A DNA stretch of 64,000 nt, taken from Clostridia bacterium. Its GTDB lineage: Bacteria; Bacillota; Clostridia; UBA1381. Made by a program: the position numbers and the translations under genes. Of the stretch, positions 54,845 through 63,861 are shown one piece after another. Below the pieces are notes generated by a model. It made no database searches. It was given only the letters and a program-made list of their open reading frames with translations, and was not told the DNA's origin. Positions within the stretch are counted from its first letter, which is position 1. The number at the start of each line of letters is the position of its first letter. The DNA lies in the NCBI GenBank assembly GCA_026418715.1, contig JAOAAV010000062.1, forward strand, positions 37,862-101,861. The letters run 5' to 3'.

Positions 54845-55432
54845 ATGGCTGATAAATTTTGTTCAAACTGTGGTAATGAGTTAAAAGAAGGAGCAAAGTT
54901 TTGCGATAAGTGTGGAAAGGCTGTTACCAACGACAATACGGAGGATGAATACAAAGAACCGACAGTTCAAGTTCCTCCTGTTACACAACAAGTTAAAAAG
55001 AAAAAAAATAAAGGTTGTTTGATAGGTTTTATAATATTTATTTTAATTGTTGTTGGTTTGGGGGCTTCAATAAATAAAGCGACAAAAATTGAGCAAACCG
55101 CTAATACGAATCAAGATTCGTCTGCAAATAACAAACAATCCACAAATCAAAATGTTAGTAAACGTAATTTAGAACTTGTCGGTGAAACAACATCGACTAA
55201 TGATGGATATGCAATAAGTATAGAGGGAACTGTAAAAAACAATAGATCTACAGCTTATTCATATGTGCAAATCACCTTTGGAATATATGACAAAAACGGA
55301 AACAAGGTTGGTAGCGCAATGGATAATGTTAATAATTTAGGTAGTGGCGAAACGTGGAAGTTTAAAGCAATTTGTTTGAATTCTCCTGGAAATGGTTGGA
55401 CATATAAATTAGATGAAATAACAGGATATTAA
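54845..55432 (+). CDS. Zinc-ribbon, single-TM protein with FxLYD-like domain (accessory gene in the tail operon)
   Basis: 195 aa from ATG 54845 (MADKFCSNCGNELKEGAKFC). It has a zinc ribbon of two CxxC pairs (CSNC, CDKC), a Pro/Lys linker, a transmembrane helix at about 72-90 (CLIGFIIFILIVVGLG), and an extracellular domain resembling FxLYD/DUF4352 (AISIEGTVKNNRSTAYSYVQITFGIYDKNGNKVG). It is not a structural phage protein by look. It sits between chaperone and tape measure with its own terminator, so it is probably a moron gene altering the lysogen's envelope (inference). Confidence 0.75.
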   Translation: MADKFCSNCGNELKEGAKFCDKCGKAVTNDNTEDEYKEPTVQVPPVTQQVKKKKNKGCLIGFIIFILIVVGLGASINKATKIEQTANTNQDSSANNKQSTNQNVSKRNLELVGETTSTNDGYAISIEGTVKNNRSTAYSYVQITFGIYDKNGNKVGSAMDNVNNLGSGETWKFKAICLNSPGNGWTYKLDEITGY

Positions 55433-55443
55433 TAATAAAATAG

Positions 55444-55474
55444 AAAAGCACTTACTTCCTGTAGGTGCTTTTTT
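55444..55474 (+). terminator. Terminator after the zinc-ribbon accessory gene
   Basis: AAAAGCACTTAC / GTAGGTGCTTTT stem with one G-T pair and a 5-base loop, followed by TT. Confidence 0.85.
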
Positions 55475-55497
55475 GATGCAAGAAAAGAGGTGAGATT

Positions 55498-57903
55498 ATG
55501 GCAACAATAAGAACAGCTATACAAATTCAAGACGGAATGACTGCTGCTTTTAGAAATATTATAAATTCTGTTCAAACGACAATCAATGTATTTCAGGATA
55601 TGCAAGCGGCAACGTCAGCACAAATCGATACTTCATCGATAGAAGCCGCAAGAAACCAAATCAATCAAGCAACCATGGCCATTATGGAAATGGAAGAAGC
55701 GGCAAGGCAAGCTTCCAATGAAAAAATATCTCCCCAAATTCAACAGCCGATTCAGGAGATACAATGGCAGTCACCGCAGAATATTGAGACATTTAGCAAC
55801 AGTGGAATTGAAAGGTATAAGCAAGAAATTCAGTCTGCAACAGATATGGTTAACAAGCTTGCCGCTTCAAGATTAAGTTTAGCTGATAATTCGTTTACAA
55901 ATCGTTTGCCTCAAGGGGCGGCAAACGATTTGGCAAGTCTTAATGTGCGTATTTCAAACCTAAGGGCAAATATAGAGAAGGTTTCGCAAAACAAAATTGA
56001 TGATATTGGCGCAAACCAAGCTAATAATTCAGTTGAAAAACTTCGCAGACAGCTGAATGAGGCACTTTATTCACAGCAAGAATTGACACAAGCAATGACA
56101 AGGATGGATATTAATGCTGCTAACGCAGCATATACCAAATTGAACAATACAATTGATTCCGCTGAAATGAATATTAGGGACAATATAAATGTGCAGAATC
56201 AGTTTAATAATTCTCTGCAAAATGGGCAAAGTGCGGCGAATGGATTATTTAATAAAATTAAAGGGCTTGTTGGAGTTTATGCAGGGATTCAAGGATTTCA
56301 AAAAATAGTCGGTTTGTCTGATTCTATGACACAAACTACAGCAAGATTGAATATGATTGTAGATGATGGTGGTTCAGTAGAGGCATTGAAATCTAAAATA
56401 TTTCAAGCTGCACAAGAATCCAGAGCCTCTTTTATGAATACGGCAGATTTAGTGGCGAAAATATCTTTAAGAGCAGGAGATGCATTTAGTTCAAATGATC
56501 AAGTAATTGATTTTACAAAAACATCAAATAAAATGTTTGTTGTTGCGGGAGCTTCACAGCAAGAAATGAATTCGGCAAGTCTACAGTTAGTTCAATCTTT
56601 AGGTTCAGGCGTTTTAAGAGGAGAGGAATTAAATGCAGTGTTTGAAGCAGCTCCTAACATCATACAATCTATTGCTGATTATATGAATGTGCCTATAGGA
56701 AAAGTAAGAGAATTAGCATCAGAAGGTCAAGTCTCCTCTGAAATTGTTAAAAATGCTGTGTTATCTGCCACTGATGAAACTAATACTGCGTTTAACTCAA
56801 TGCCCATGACTTGGGGACAGGTGTGGGATGGATTGGTTAATAATTTACTAATCGTATTTCAGCCACTACTTAATTTTATCAATTTATTTGCAAATAATTG
56901 GTCAACTTTAGAACCAATCGTTTGGGGGTTGGTAGCAGCCGTTGGGGCCTATACTATTATTACAGGAATTCAAACCGCTGCAACATGGCTTTCCGTTGCT
57001 GCAAACAGAGCTTTAATAATTACATTGTTATCGAATCCAATTTTATGGATAGCGTTAGCTATTGGAATTCTAATAGCCATTATTTACAGATGGGTTAAGT
57101 CTGTCGGAGGAATCAAGGTTGCTTGGCTTATCTGTGTGAATGCTATTATGACGGCTTGGGATTGGGTTAAAATAGGTTTTTTTACAGGCGTTTATTATGT
57201 AATGGGTTTAATAGATAAATTAAAATTAGGAGTTGTTTCAACGGGGGCAGCAATTCAAAATTTTATAGGTGATACAAAAGTAAAAGTATTAAATATTCTG
57301 CAGAGTATGGTTAATGGCGCGATTGATATTATTAATAAATTTATTGGAATTCTAAATAATATTCCAGGAGTATCAATAAATGCTGTTGAGCATATGACAT
57401 TTGCTGTGTCTGCTCAAGTTCAAAATGATGCTGCAAAGCAAGCAAGATCAAGTGCTTTGAGTGATATACAATCTGAAATGAATACAAAACTTGCTCAACG
57501 AAATTATATGCTTCATCAAATGAAAAATAATGCTATTAGTGCTACAGCTCAAAGACAGGCTGAAATTGATGCAGTAAGAACTAGTGGTGTAATTGAGGAA
57601 ACTACTGATGCTAAAGACAACAGTTCTTTCTTTAATAACATGGGTGACAGCTTAGGAACTACAGCAGCCAATACATCAAAGATGGCTGATTCAATGGATA
57701 TCACAGAAGAAGATTTGCAATACCTTCGTGACTTAGCAGAGCAAGAAACTGTCAACAGATTTACAACAGCTGAAATAAAGGTTGATATGGGCGGCGTAAA
57801 CAATCATATAAGTTCTAATATGGATATTGACGGTATAGCGGAAAAGCTTAGAGAGACGATTGAACAGCAAATGAATATAGCAGCGGAAGGGGTGTATGCA
57901 TAA
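55498..57903 (+). CDS. Phage tail tape measure protein
   Basis: 801 aa. A long helical N-terminal half rich in Gln, Asn and Ala, a tape-measure core (SDSMTQTTARLNMIVDDGG, AAQESRASFMNTADLVAKIS, AAPNIIQSIADYMNVPIGKVREL), then hydrophobic segments (YTIITGIQTAATWLSVAANRALIITLL, PILWIALAIGILIAIIYRWV), and a helical tail. Sets tail length and helps DNA entry. Start after AAAGAGGTGAG; its last bases overlap the next ATG. Confidence 0.92.
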   Translation: MATIRTAIQIQDGMTAAFRNIINSVQTTINVFQDMQAATSAQIDTSSIEAARNQINQATMAIMEMEEAARQASNEKISPQIQQPIQEIQWQSPQNIETFSNSGIERYKQEIQSATDMVNKLAASRLSLADNSFTNRLPQGAANDLASLNVRISNLRANIEKVSQNKIDDIGANQANNSVEKLRRQLNEALYSQQELTQAMTRMDINAANAAYTKLNNTIDSAEMNIRDNINVQNQFNNSLQNGQSAANGLFNKIKGLVGVYAGIQGFQKIVGLSDSMTQTTARLNMIVDDGGSVEALKSKIFQAAQESRASFMNTADLVAKISLRAGDAFSSNDQVIDFTKTSNKMFVVAGASQQEMNSASLQLVQSLGSGVLRGEELNAVFEAAPNIIQSIADYMNVPIGKVRELASEGQVSSEIVKNAVLSATDETNTAFNSMPMTWGQVWDGLVNNLLIVFQPLLNFINLFANNWSTLEPIVWGLVAAVGAYTIITGIQTAATWLSVAANRALIITLLSNPILWIALAIGILIAIIYRWVKSVGGIKVAWLICVNAIMTAWDWVKIGFFTGVYYVMGLIDKLKLGVVSTGAAIQNFIGDTKVKVLNILQSMVNGAIDIINKFIGILNNIPGVSINAVEHMTFAVSAQVQNDAAKQARSSALSDIQSEMNTKLAQRNYMLHQMKNNAISATAQRQAEIDAVRTSGVIEETTDAKDNSSFFNNMGDSLGTTAANTSKMADSMDITEEDLQYLRDLAEQETVNRFTTAEIKVDMGGVNNHISSNMDIDGIAEKLRETIEQQMNIAAEGVYA

Positions 57904-58595
57904 TGCCTTATGCGTTCTTTTTAAATCATATTTTATTCCCGATCCCGCCTTCTAAGATTCAAATGAACATAGGCAATAGCAATAAAACTGTAACCCTTAT
58001 CAATGATGGAGAAATAAATATATTAAAAGTCCCAGGATTAACTGAGGTTAGTTTTGATTTGCTGCTGCCTAATTCAAAATATCCGTTTGCAAGGTATGAT
58101 GATGGCTTTAAATATGCTAAATATTATCTTGAACAGATAAAAAGCATGAAGGTAAACAGGCAGCCGTTTCAACTTGATATATACCGTGAGTTCCCCGATG
58201 GGAGAGTTTTATTTGATACAAATATGACTGTTTCCATGGAAGATTATACGATTACAGAAGAAGCGGGAAACGGCTTTGATGTATCAGTATCTGTTAAGCT
58301 GAAAGAGTATAGGCAGTATGCAACAAAGGTTATGAGCCTGTCTCAAGATTCATACGGTAATACTATCGCAACTGTAGAAGTGCCGCGAGAAACCACAAAC
58401 GCGCCTTCTAATACAGAATATACCGTAGCAAGCGGTGACAGCCTTTGGAGCATAGCGAAATCACAGCTTGGAGACGGCTTGAGGTATACAGAAATTTATG
58501 ATCTTAACCAGGAGCAGCTTGACAATGCAAACAGCAAATATGGTGGTGATAGGTACATGATATATGCGGGTCAAGTTTTGCTCCTGCCGACATAG
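57903..58595 (+). CDS. LysM-domain baseplate protein (XkdP-like)
   Basis: 230 aa. N-terminal part (FFLNHILFPIPPSKIQMNIGNSNKTV, GLTEVSFDLLLPN) of the XkdP/gp53-like type, and a C-terminal LysM domain at about 180-230 (YTVASGDSLWSIAKSQLGDGLRY ... IYAGQVLLLP). Links tail tube or tape measure to the baseplate and may contact peptidoglycan. Start overlaps the tape measure stop. Confidence 0.9.
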   Translation: MPYAFFLNHILFPIPPSKIQMNIGNSNKTVTLINDGEINILKVPGLTEVSFDLLLPNSKYPFARYDDGFKYAKYYLEQIKSMKVNRQPFQLDIYREFPDGRVLFDTNMTVSMEDYTITEEAGNGFDVSVSVKLKEYRQYATKVMSLSQDSYGNTIATVEVPRETTNAPSNTEYTVASGDSLWSIAKSQLGDGLRYTEIYDLNQEQLDNANSKYGGDRYMIYAGQVLLLPT

Positions 58596-58608
58596 GGTGG
58601 TGTAGATA

Positions 58609-59754
58609 GTGGCTAATATTGACATTTTAATACAAAACGGGTCAATTGTTTATGCCCCTATTGTTGAGGAAGGCATAGAGTGGGAGACTGAAAGAAAAGG
58701 GGTTCCAGGGAAACTGACATTTAAGATCATAAAAGATGATGTGCTTGATTTTGAAGAAGGGAACGCAGTTTTAATGCGGGTCGACGGCGAAAATAAGTTT
58801 TATGGTTTCGTTTTCTCTAAAAAGCGTGATAAAGATGGTATGATATCCGTTACCGCATATGACCAGCTGAGATATTTAAAAAATAAAGATTGTTATATAT
58901 ATCCGAGTGCAATGACAGCATCTATGTATGAATCTATTACATATGAAGCAATATTGCAAAGAATGCTTGAACGGGTATCCGACACTGTCGACAAAAGGGA
59001 GGGCTCAATCATTTATGATGCCCTTGCTCCTGCGGCGGCAGAGCTTGCGCAAATGTATATAGAGCTTGACGTAATCTTAAATGAAACCTTTGCAGATACG
59101 GCAAGCAGAACATATTTGATAAAACGTGCGGCAGAAAGAGGCATTTCTCCTAACAAAGCTACCTATACGGTGGCGAAGGGGGAATTTAACATTAATGTTG
59201 ATATAGAAAAACGGTTTTCACTTGGAATTTATAACTACACCGTTACTGAAAAAATCAGTAATGGTGTTTTTAAATTGACTTGCGAAACAGCAGGTTCAGC
59301 TTTGGTAAGTTATCTTGGAACGCTCATACCCATAGACTACATTGAGGGACTAACATCCGCAAAATTAACGGCCATACTAATTGCAGGCGAAGATGAAGAA
59401 AGCACAGAGGATTTGAGGGAAAGGTATTTTGATGGTCTTTCCGGTCAAGCTTTTGGAGGTAATATTGCTGATTATAAATCAAAAGTAAATGCTCTTGATA
59501 ATGTAGGTGGTGTTAAAGTTTACCCAACACCTAATAATGTGGGTGGTACGGTTAAGCTTGTGATAATCGGCAGCGATTATAAGTCGCCTACAGAAACAGA
59601 TACATTAATTGAAGATGTCCAAACAGCTGTAGATCCTGTTGGTAACAGCGGTAAGGGTGTAGGAATTGCACCGATAGGGCATGTTGTAACTGTAGAGGAG
59701 GTAGCAAGCTTGTCAGTAAATATCACAACTCAACTTACATATGAGAGCGGTTAG
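58609..59754 (+). CDS. Chimeric baseplate protein: N-terminus of XkdQ-like fused in frame to baseplate J (XkdT), ending at a premature TAG
   Basis: 381 aa from GTG 58609. Residues 1-100 (MANIDILIQNGSIVYAP ... VTAYDQLRYLKNKD) match the start of XkdQ-type hub proteins, normally over 300 aa. At residue 106 (nt 58924) the chain switches to the normal beginning of XkdT, MYESITYEAILQRMLERV, followed by KREGSIIYDALAPAAAEL and DLRERYFDGLSGQAFGGN of baseplate J. The rest of XkdQ and the XkdR and XkdS genes normally between are missing. No ribosome binding site precedes 58924. The frame stops at TAG 59752-59754, about 78 codons before the usual end. Confidence 0.82.
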   Translation: MANIDILIQNGSIVYAPIVEEGIEWETERKGVPGKLTFKIIKDDVLDFEEGNAVLMRVDGENKFYGFVFSKKRDKDGMISVTAYDQLRYLKNKDCYIYPSAMTASMYESITYEAILQRMLERVSDTVDKREGSIIYDALAPAAAELAQMYIELDVILNETFADTASRTYLIKRAAERGISPNKATYTVAKGEFNINVDIEKRFSLGIYNYTVTEKISNGVFKLTCETAGSALVSYLGTLIPIDYIEGLTSAKLTAILIAGEDEESTEDLRERYFDGLSGQAFGGNIADYKSKVNALDNVGGVKVYPTPNNVGGTVKLVIIGSDYKSPTETDTLIEDVQTAVDPVGNSGKGVGIAPIGHVVTVEEVASLSVNITTQLTYESG

Positions 59755-59991
59755 ACTTGGGCAGACGTTCAGACAAATGTGGAAAGTGCAATTGATGCGT
59801 ATTTTACTGAGCTAGCTAAGACATGGGCTGACAATGATTATTTAACAGTACGAATATCACAGATAGAGACAAGGCTATTAAATGTTGAAGGAATTGTTGA
59901 CGCTCAGTCAACTACCTTAAATGGCAGTGCTTCAAACTTGCAATTAGATCCGGATGTAATCCCTGTAAGGGGGAGTATAAGTGTCAGCTGA
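59755..59991 (+). pseudogene. C-terminal remainder of baseplate J (XkdT) after the in-frame TAG
   Basis: Same reading frame as the preceding gene: TWADVQTNVESAIDAYF ... RISQIETRLLNVEGIVDAQ ... DPDVIPVRG, the conserved C-terminus of XkdT. The tracked ORF begins at an internal codon at 59779. Without readthrough this part is not made. Its last bases overlap the next gene. Confidence 0.8.
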
Positions 59992-60523
59992 TATTTTAAA
60001 ATATCTGCCGCCTTTTCTGCAGGTGGTTACGGAATTTATGGAGATAGCAGAAAGTGAAAACCCTGAATTTGATACGCTAAAAAGCTATAAGGCTGATGTT
60101 CTTAACGATCAGTTTTTAGCTGATGCAACTGAAAATGGTATATCACGGTGGGAAACGATTTTAGGCATCACTCCAAAAGGTACGGATACCTTGGATGATA
60201 GACGGTTTAGAGTTTTGGCAAACCTAAATAAGAATCTGCCTTATACCTACACTACATTAGTTCAGCAGCTTATAAATCTGTGTGGTGAAAATGGCTATAC
60301 GGTGAGCGTTGATAATGCAAATTATTTGGTTACAGTAAAAATAGCCCTGTCCTCAAAGTCTATGTACGACGAGGTCAATAAGCTTTTGGTTAAAATGATT
60401 CCTGCAAATATGCTTATTGATTTAGATTTGCTTTATAACACATGGGCAAAAGTTAAGAGTTATACATGGGGGCATTTTAAAACAACAACGTGGAGAGATT
60501 TGAAAGATGAGGTGATAAGTTAA
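59981..60523 (+). CDS. YmfQ/DUF2313 family baseplate protein (XkdU-like)
   Basis: 180 aa from GTG 59981, after AGGGGGAG. Pattern: YLPPFLQVVTEFMEIAESENPEFDTL, SRWETILGITPKGTDTLDDRRFRVLANLN, and a C-terminal TWGHFKTTTWRDLKDEV. Wedge protein that follows baseplate J in PBSX-like tails. The stop overlaps the next ATG (TAATG). Confidence 0.88.
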   Translation: MSADILKYLPPFLQVVTEFMEIAESENPEFDTLKSYKADVLNDQFLADATENGISRWETILGITPKGTDTLDDRRFRVLANLNKNLPYTYTTLVQQLINLCGENGYTVSVDNANYLVTVKIALSSKSMYDEVNKLLVKMIPANMLIDLDLLYNTWAKVKSYTWGHFKTTTWRDLKDEVIS

Positions 60524-61908
60524 TGGCTGCAACAAAAACAACCAATTATAGTTTGGTGAAGCCTGATTATAATGAATTTGCGGATATCTCGGTTATAAAC
60601 GCAAATATGGACATAGTTGATGCTCAGATGAAACTTTTGGATGACCGAAAGCTTACAGAGGCTGCAAACAATATCGTAAATAAAAGTTTAGGGACGATAA
60701 ATGCATCGGGTCTAACCAATACCTTTGTCGCAAACATAGACGGGGTTTTTGTGGATGCGTTAACAAGCGGGCAAGAGATTGAGCTTTCTTCAGCTATAGG
60801 ATATATAGGAGATTCTGCGACTGTTTCGGGCCAATTTAATACTATTGTTTATGCCGGCGAAATAACTATGACGGTAAATATTTCAAAAGTGTATGGCGGC
60901 TTGGTTCAAGGGCAGGACATATATATATTGGGTTATTTGGATGGAACATTTTATACAAGTGGAAAGCTTACTACGAGTTTGGACTATGTTTCTGAATATG
61001 ATGTGGGTTATGGTTTCACGTCTTATAAAAGAGTAGGTAAGTTGTTAAAAAGTACATTTTCAGGGTCTACTTATACACTAATTATATTGCTTGATGGTGA
61101 CAATAACGTACATTCTTATGATAAAAACAACATATTGGCAATGATTAATAATGAAATTCTGCCGGGTTATATTCAAAAACTCAATAATACAAACAGTCGA
61201 ACGGCAGAAATACCCTTACAAGCAAATTACATTTACAACTACAGTCTGCCTTTAACATCTTTAGACTTTCGTAGAGATGCAAACGGGAAATTATACACTC
61301 CAGCAGATGGTACAACGTGCGAGGTCAATTTTATAAGCGGTAATCCCGCAACTACTTTTAACGCAAGTGCTTATTCTAACATTGTACAAAATGCATTAGA
61401 AGTTATGTATCCAATAATATATACAGGTTCTGATTGCATTGGAGGATTATTCTATCCAAAGGCTCTGACTAAGTACAACATGAATTTTTACATGATAAAT
61501 ACTATTTTGTTGTGTGAAATAAAGGGATTCAATTTAGAACTTGAAAATGATGAAGACGTAAGTCATGAGCTTGTAGAGTATCCTCCACAAACGACAGTAT
61601 CATCGCTATATCCTGTATTTGATATAAGATTATATTCAGTTTTTAATATAACAATTTCTACAACGTCAACAGTCACATTAAACTTTACAGGATTTCGTGA
61701 TGATACCGACAAGGAGATAACTTTTAAGATAAACTTAAAAGTAACAGCGGATGCTGCTATCGTATTCCCTTCAAATGTCAAGTTTGCTTACGGCGTTGTC
61801 CCTACATTTACTGCGGGTTCCAGCGGTAGAGTGTATGAATTAATCTTCACAACAAATGATGGAGGTTCTACAATACGGGCAACTGCCGGGGATTGGTGGC
61901 CAGTATGA
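60523..61908 (+). CDS. Tail fibre/appendage protein
   Basis: 461 aa. The start MAATKTTNYSLVKPDYNEFADISVINANMD is the typical N-terminus of fibre proteins attaching to the baseplate in Firmicutes phages. The rest is beta-rich with Thr, Ser, Gly and Asn and no motif I recognise. The end overlaps the next start (ATGA). Confidence 0.78.
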   Translation: MAATKTTNYSLVKPDYNEFADISVINANMDIVDAQMKLLDDRKLTEAANNIVNKSLGTINASGLTNTFVANIDGVFVDALTSGQEIELSSAIGYIGDSATVSGQFNTIVYAGEITMTVNISKVYGGLVQGQDIYILGYLDGTFYTSGKLTTSLDYVSEYDVGYGFTSYKRVGKLLKSTFSGSTYTLIILLDGDNNVHSYDKNNILAMINNEILPGYIQKLNNTNSRTAEIPLQANYIYNYSLPLTSLDFRRDANGKLYTPADGTTCEVNFISGNPATTFNASAYSNIVQNALEVMYPIIYTGSDCIGGLFYPKALTKYNMNFYMINTILLCEIKGFNLELENDEDVSHELVEYPPQTTVSSLYPVFDIRLYSVFNITISTTSTVTLNFTGFRDDTDKEITFKINLKVTADAAIVFPSNVKFAYGVVPTFTAGSSGRVYELIFTTNDGGSTIRATAGDWWPV

Positions 61909-63524
61909 GTAGAAGTGTAAGGTGTTTGAGAAAAAGCTCGCATAATGTTGTATCCGGATATACAAAGCTTACAAAAGCAAATTCAAGCGCAGACATATCA
62001 CCGTCCAATATAGCTACTGCGACAGGTGTTGCGGTAGCTATGAATGGGCGAACTTTGTATGGATTATATGCGGTAAGCGGAAAAGAAGTTGCGGATACAT
62101 ATAACTATAATACAAGACGCACGGTTATTCGTATTAAAAAGGTTGTATTTGACGGTACGGAAACTTTTACAGTAAGTTACGGTGCATTTACAAGTTCCAC
62201 AAGGACAAATACAGTCAGATTTATAGATAACACCAGAACTTCACTATCTGGAGATTATAGATATGGAATAATAAGCACTCATTTTCCTTATTTGGCTAAT
62301 AATTATGCCACAGACGCACAAGGTGTATCTTACATGGATTCTACAGGTAATTGTTGCTCCTTTTCAATAAACCGAACGGATATTCCTAACTATACATCCA
62401 CTATGACGGATTCTGAGTTATTAGCGGCATTTAAATCATGGCTTGCCGCTCAATATAGTGCGGGTACACCTGTTACAGTGTGGTATAGGGCGCAAGCTGA
62501 AAATATTATGGTTGGATATAAGAACTTAATATCGGGAGGTAATTTTCCATCAACCACTTCCGCATGGAGTGCTTATGGCGCGGAAACAATAACGTCTATA
62601 AGTAATAATATATTGACAACGACAGGTACTAATGCCGCTACAGGTGGTGGAGCAATAACTATAGCCAATACTAAGTTAATAGCAGGGCATAAATATTATT
62701 ATAATACCGTACAGTTAAAAGTTAATAATAGCAGTGCTTCTAGAGTGCGTATAGAATTATATAGCGATAATAAAGCAGGTTCTGTACTGTTTGTTCAAGG
62801 GACAGAATATACCAATCCCATAGCAGATACTTGGTATAAACTCTCAAGTGTAAATACGGTTACAACACAAACCGATTATATAAGACTGCAATTCTATCAT
62901 TCTTATGCAGATGCAGCCACGCATAGCAGTAAAGTTTTGAGTGCTAAAAATGCAGGAGTATATGACTTGACTGCAATATTTGGGGCAGGTAATGAACCTA
63001 CATTGGCTTGGTGCGATGCTAATATAGTACCACCTTATATTATGTTTATAGATTCCTATGCAAATTTAGCTACAAACCCTAAGTTTTTGAATGGAACTGC
63101 AGGGTGGTCACCTAATTTATGCACATTAAGTGCCTCTAGTGGCATATTAACATGTACACTAACAGGTACATCCGGTAATTATGGGATATATCAAACACTA
63201 TCGACCACTATAGCTACGGGAAATAAAGTTTATATACGCTGTGATATTAAGCCTAAGTACACAGGAACTTATAGAATAGGATTGAATGATTCAAACACAG
63301 CAGGCGCTATTACTGCTGACGTATGGAACACAGTTTCTACAATTGTAACTAAGGCATCATATAACATCACTGTATTTTATGCTAATTCTTCAAGCTATGC
63401 TGTTGGGGATGTAATCTATTTTAAAAATTGTAAAATATATGACCTTACAGCTTTATTCGGGGCAGGTAATGAACCGGATAAAACTTGGTGTGACCAATAT
63501 CTTGGCGATTTAGAGAGTAACTAA
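61905..63524 (+). CDS. Tail fibre protein with two carbohydrate-binding-like repeats
   Basis: 539 aa from ATG 61905 (MSRSVRCLRKSSHNVVSGYT). The first 200 residues form a fibre segment with a short basic N-terminus. Then come two related modules of about 165 residues, each opening NL.(S/A)...F... and closing with DLTA(I/L)FGAGNEP...WCD. The first closes near 365, the second at the C-terminus. This module is common in phage fibres and surface proteins of gut Firmicutes and is probably a sugar-binding jelly roll (inference). Confidence 0.75.
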   Translation: MSRSVRCLRKSSHNVVSGYTKLTKANSSADISPSNIATATGVAVAMNGRTLYGLYAVSGKEVADTYNYNTRRTVIRIKKVVFDGTETFTVSYGAFTSSTRTNTVRFIDNTRTSLSGDYRYGIISTHFPYLANNYATDAQGVSYMDSTGNCCSFSINRTDIPNYTSTMTDSELLAAFKSWLAAQYSAGTPVTVWYRAQAENIMVGYKNLISGGNFPSTTSAWSAYGAETITSISNNILTTTGTNAATGGGAITIANTKLIAGHKYYYNTVQLKVNNSSASRVRIELYSDNKAGSVLFVQGTEYTNPIADTWYKLSSVNTVTTQTDYIRLQFYHSYADAATHSSKVLSAKNAGVYDLTAIFGAGNEPTLAWCDANIVPPYIMFIDSYANLATNPKFLNGTAGWSPNLCTLSASSGILTCTLTGTSGNYGIYQTLSTTIATGNKVYIRCDIKPKYTGTYRIGLNDSNTAGAITADVWNTVSTIVTKASYNITVFYANSSSYAVGDVIYFKNCKIYDLTALFGAGNEPDKTWCDQYLGDLESN

Positions 63525-63542
63525 GGAAAGGAGATGGTATTT

Positions 63543-63815
63543 ATGTATGTACAAATCAAAGATGGTGCGGTAATTCAAGAGGGATTGCCTGAGAGCGGAT
63601 ACCTTTCTGACGGAAGCCCAGTATCCAATTATGATAAGTTGGATGAAAGCATCCTAAAAGCTGAAGGGTGGTATCCATGTGAGAAGATAGAGCCTGAATA
63701 TGATGCTGCTACACAGGTACTTGTGCTTGGCAGCATAACAAAGGATGATGAGGCATGGAAAGCAACCCTTACATATGTTGCACAGGATATTGTGCTTGAT
63801 ACGACAATAGTATAA
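63543..63815 (+). CDS. Small phage tail-associated protein
   Basis: 90 aa from ATG 63543 (MYVQIKDGAVIQEGLPESGYL) after GGAAAGGAG; the tracked start is 9 bases upstream. Beta-rich, with SNYDKLDESILKAEGWYPCEKIEPEYD. Short proteins of this look follow fibre genes in Firmicutes phages and may be fibre-assembly or tip proteins; function unknown. Confidence 0.68.
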   Translation: MYVQIKDGAVIQEGLPESGYLSDGSPVSNYDKLDESILKAEGWYPCEKIEPEYDAATQVLVLGSITKDDEAWKATLTYVAQDIVLDTTIV

Positions 63816-63822
63816 CATACAG

Positions 63823-63846
63823 AGCCGCTCATATGGGCGGCTTTAA
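63823..63846 (+). terminator. Terminator at the end of the tail operon
   Basis: AGCCGCTC / GGGCGGCT stem with one G-T pair and a 4-base loop, followed by TTAATAAT. Confidence 0.65.
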
Positions 63847-63861
63847 TAATGGAGGGACAAT

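Noticed and set aside
44784-59991. Alternative genetic code or stop-codon recoding in the phage, to explain the TGA in MuF and the TAG in XkdT
   Set aside because: TGA and TAG end other genes in the window at proper places (gmk by TGA; portal and MuF by TAG), so simple nonsense mutations are more likely.
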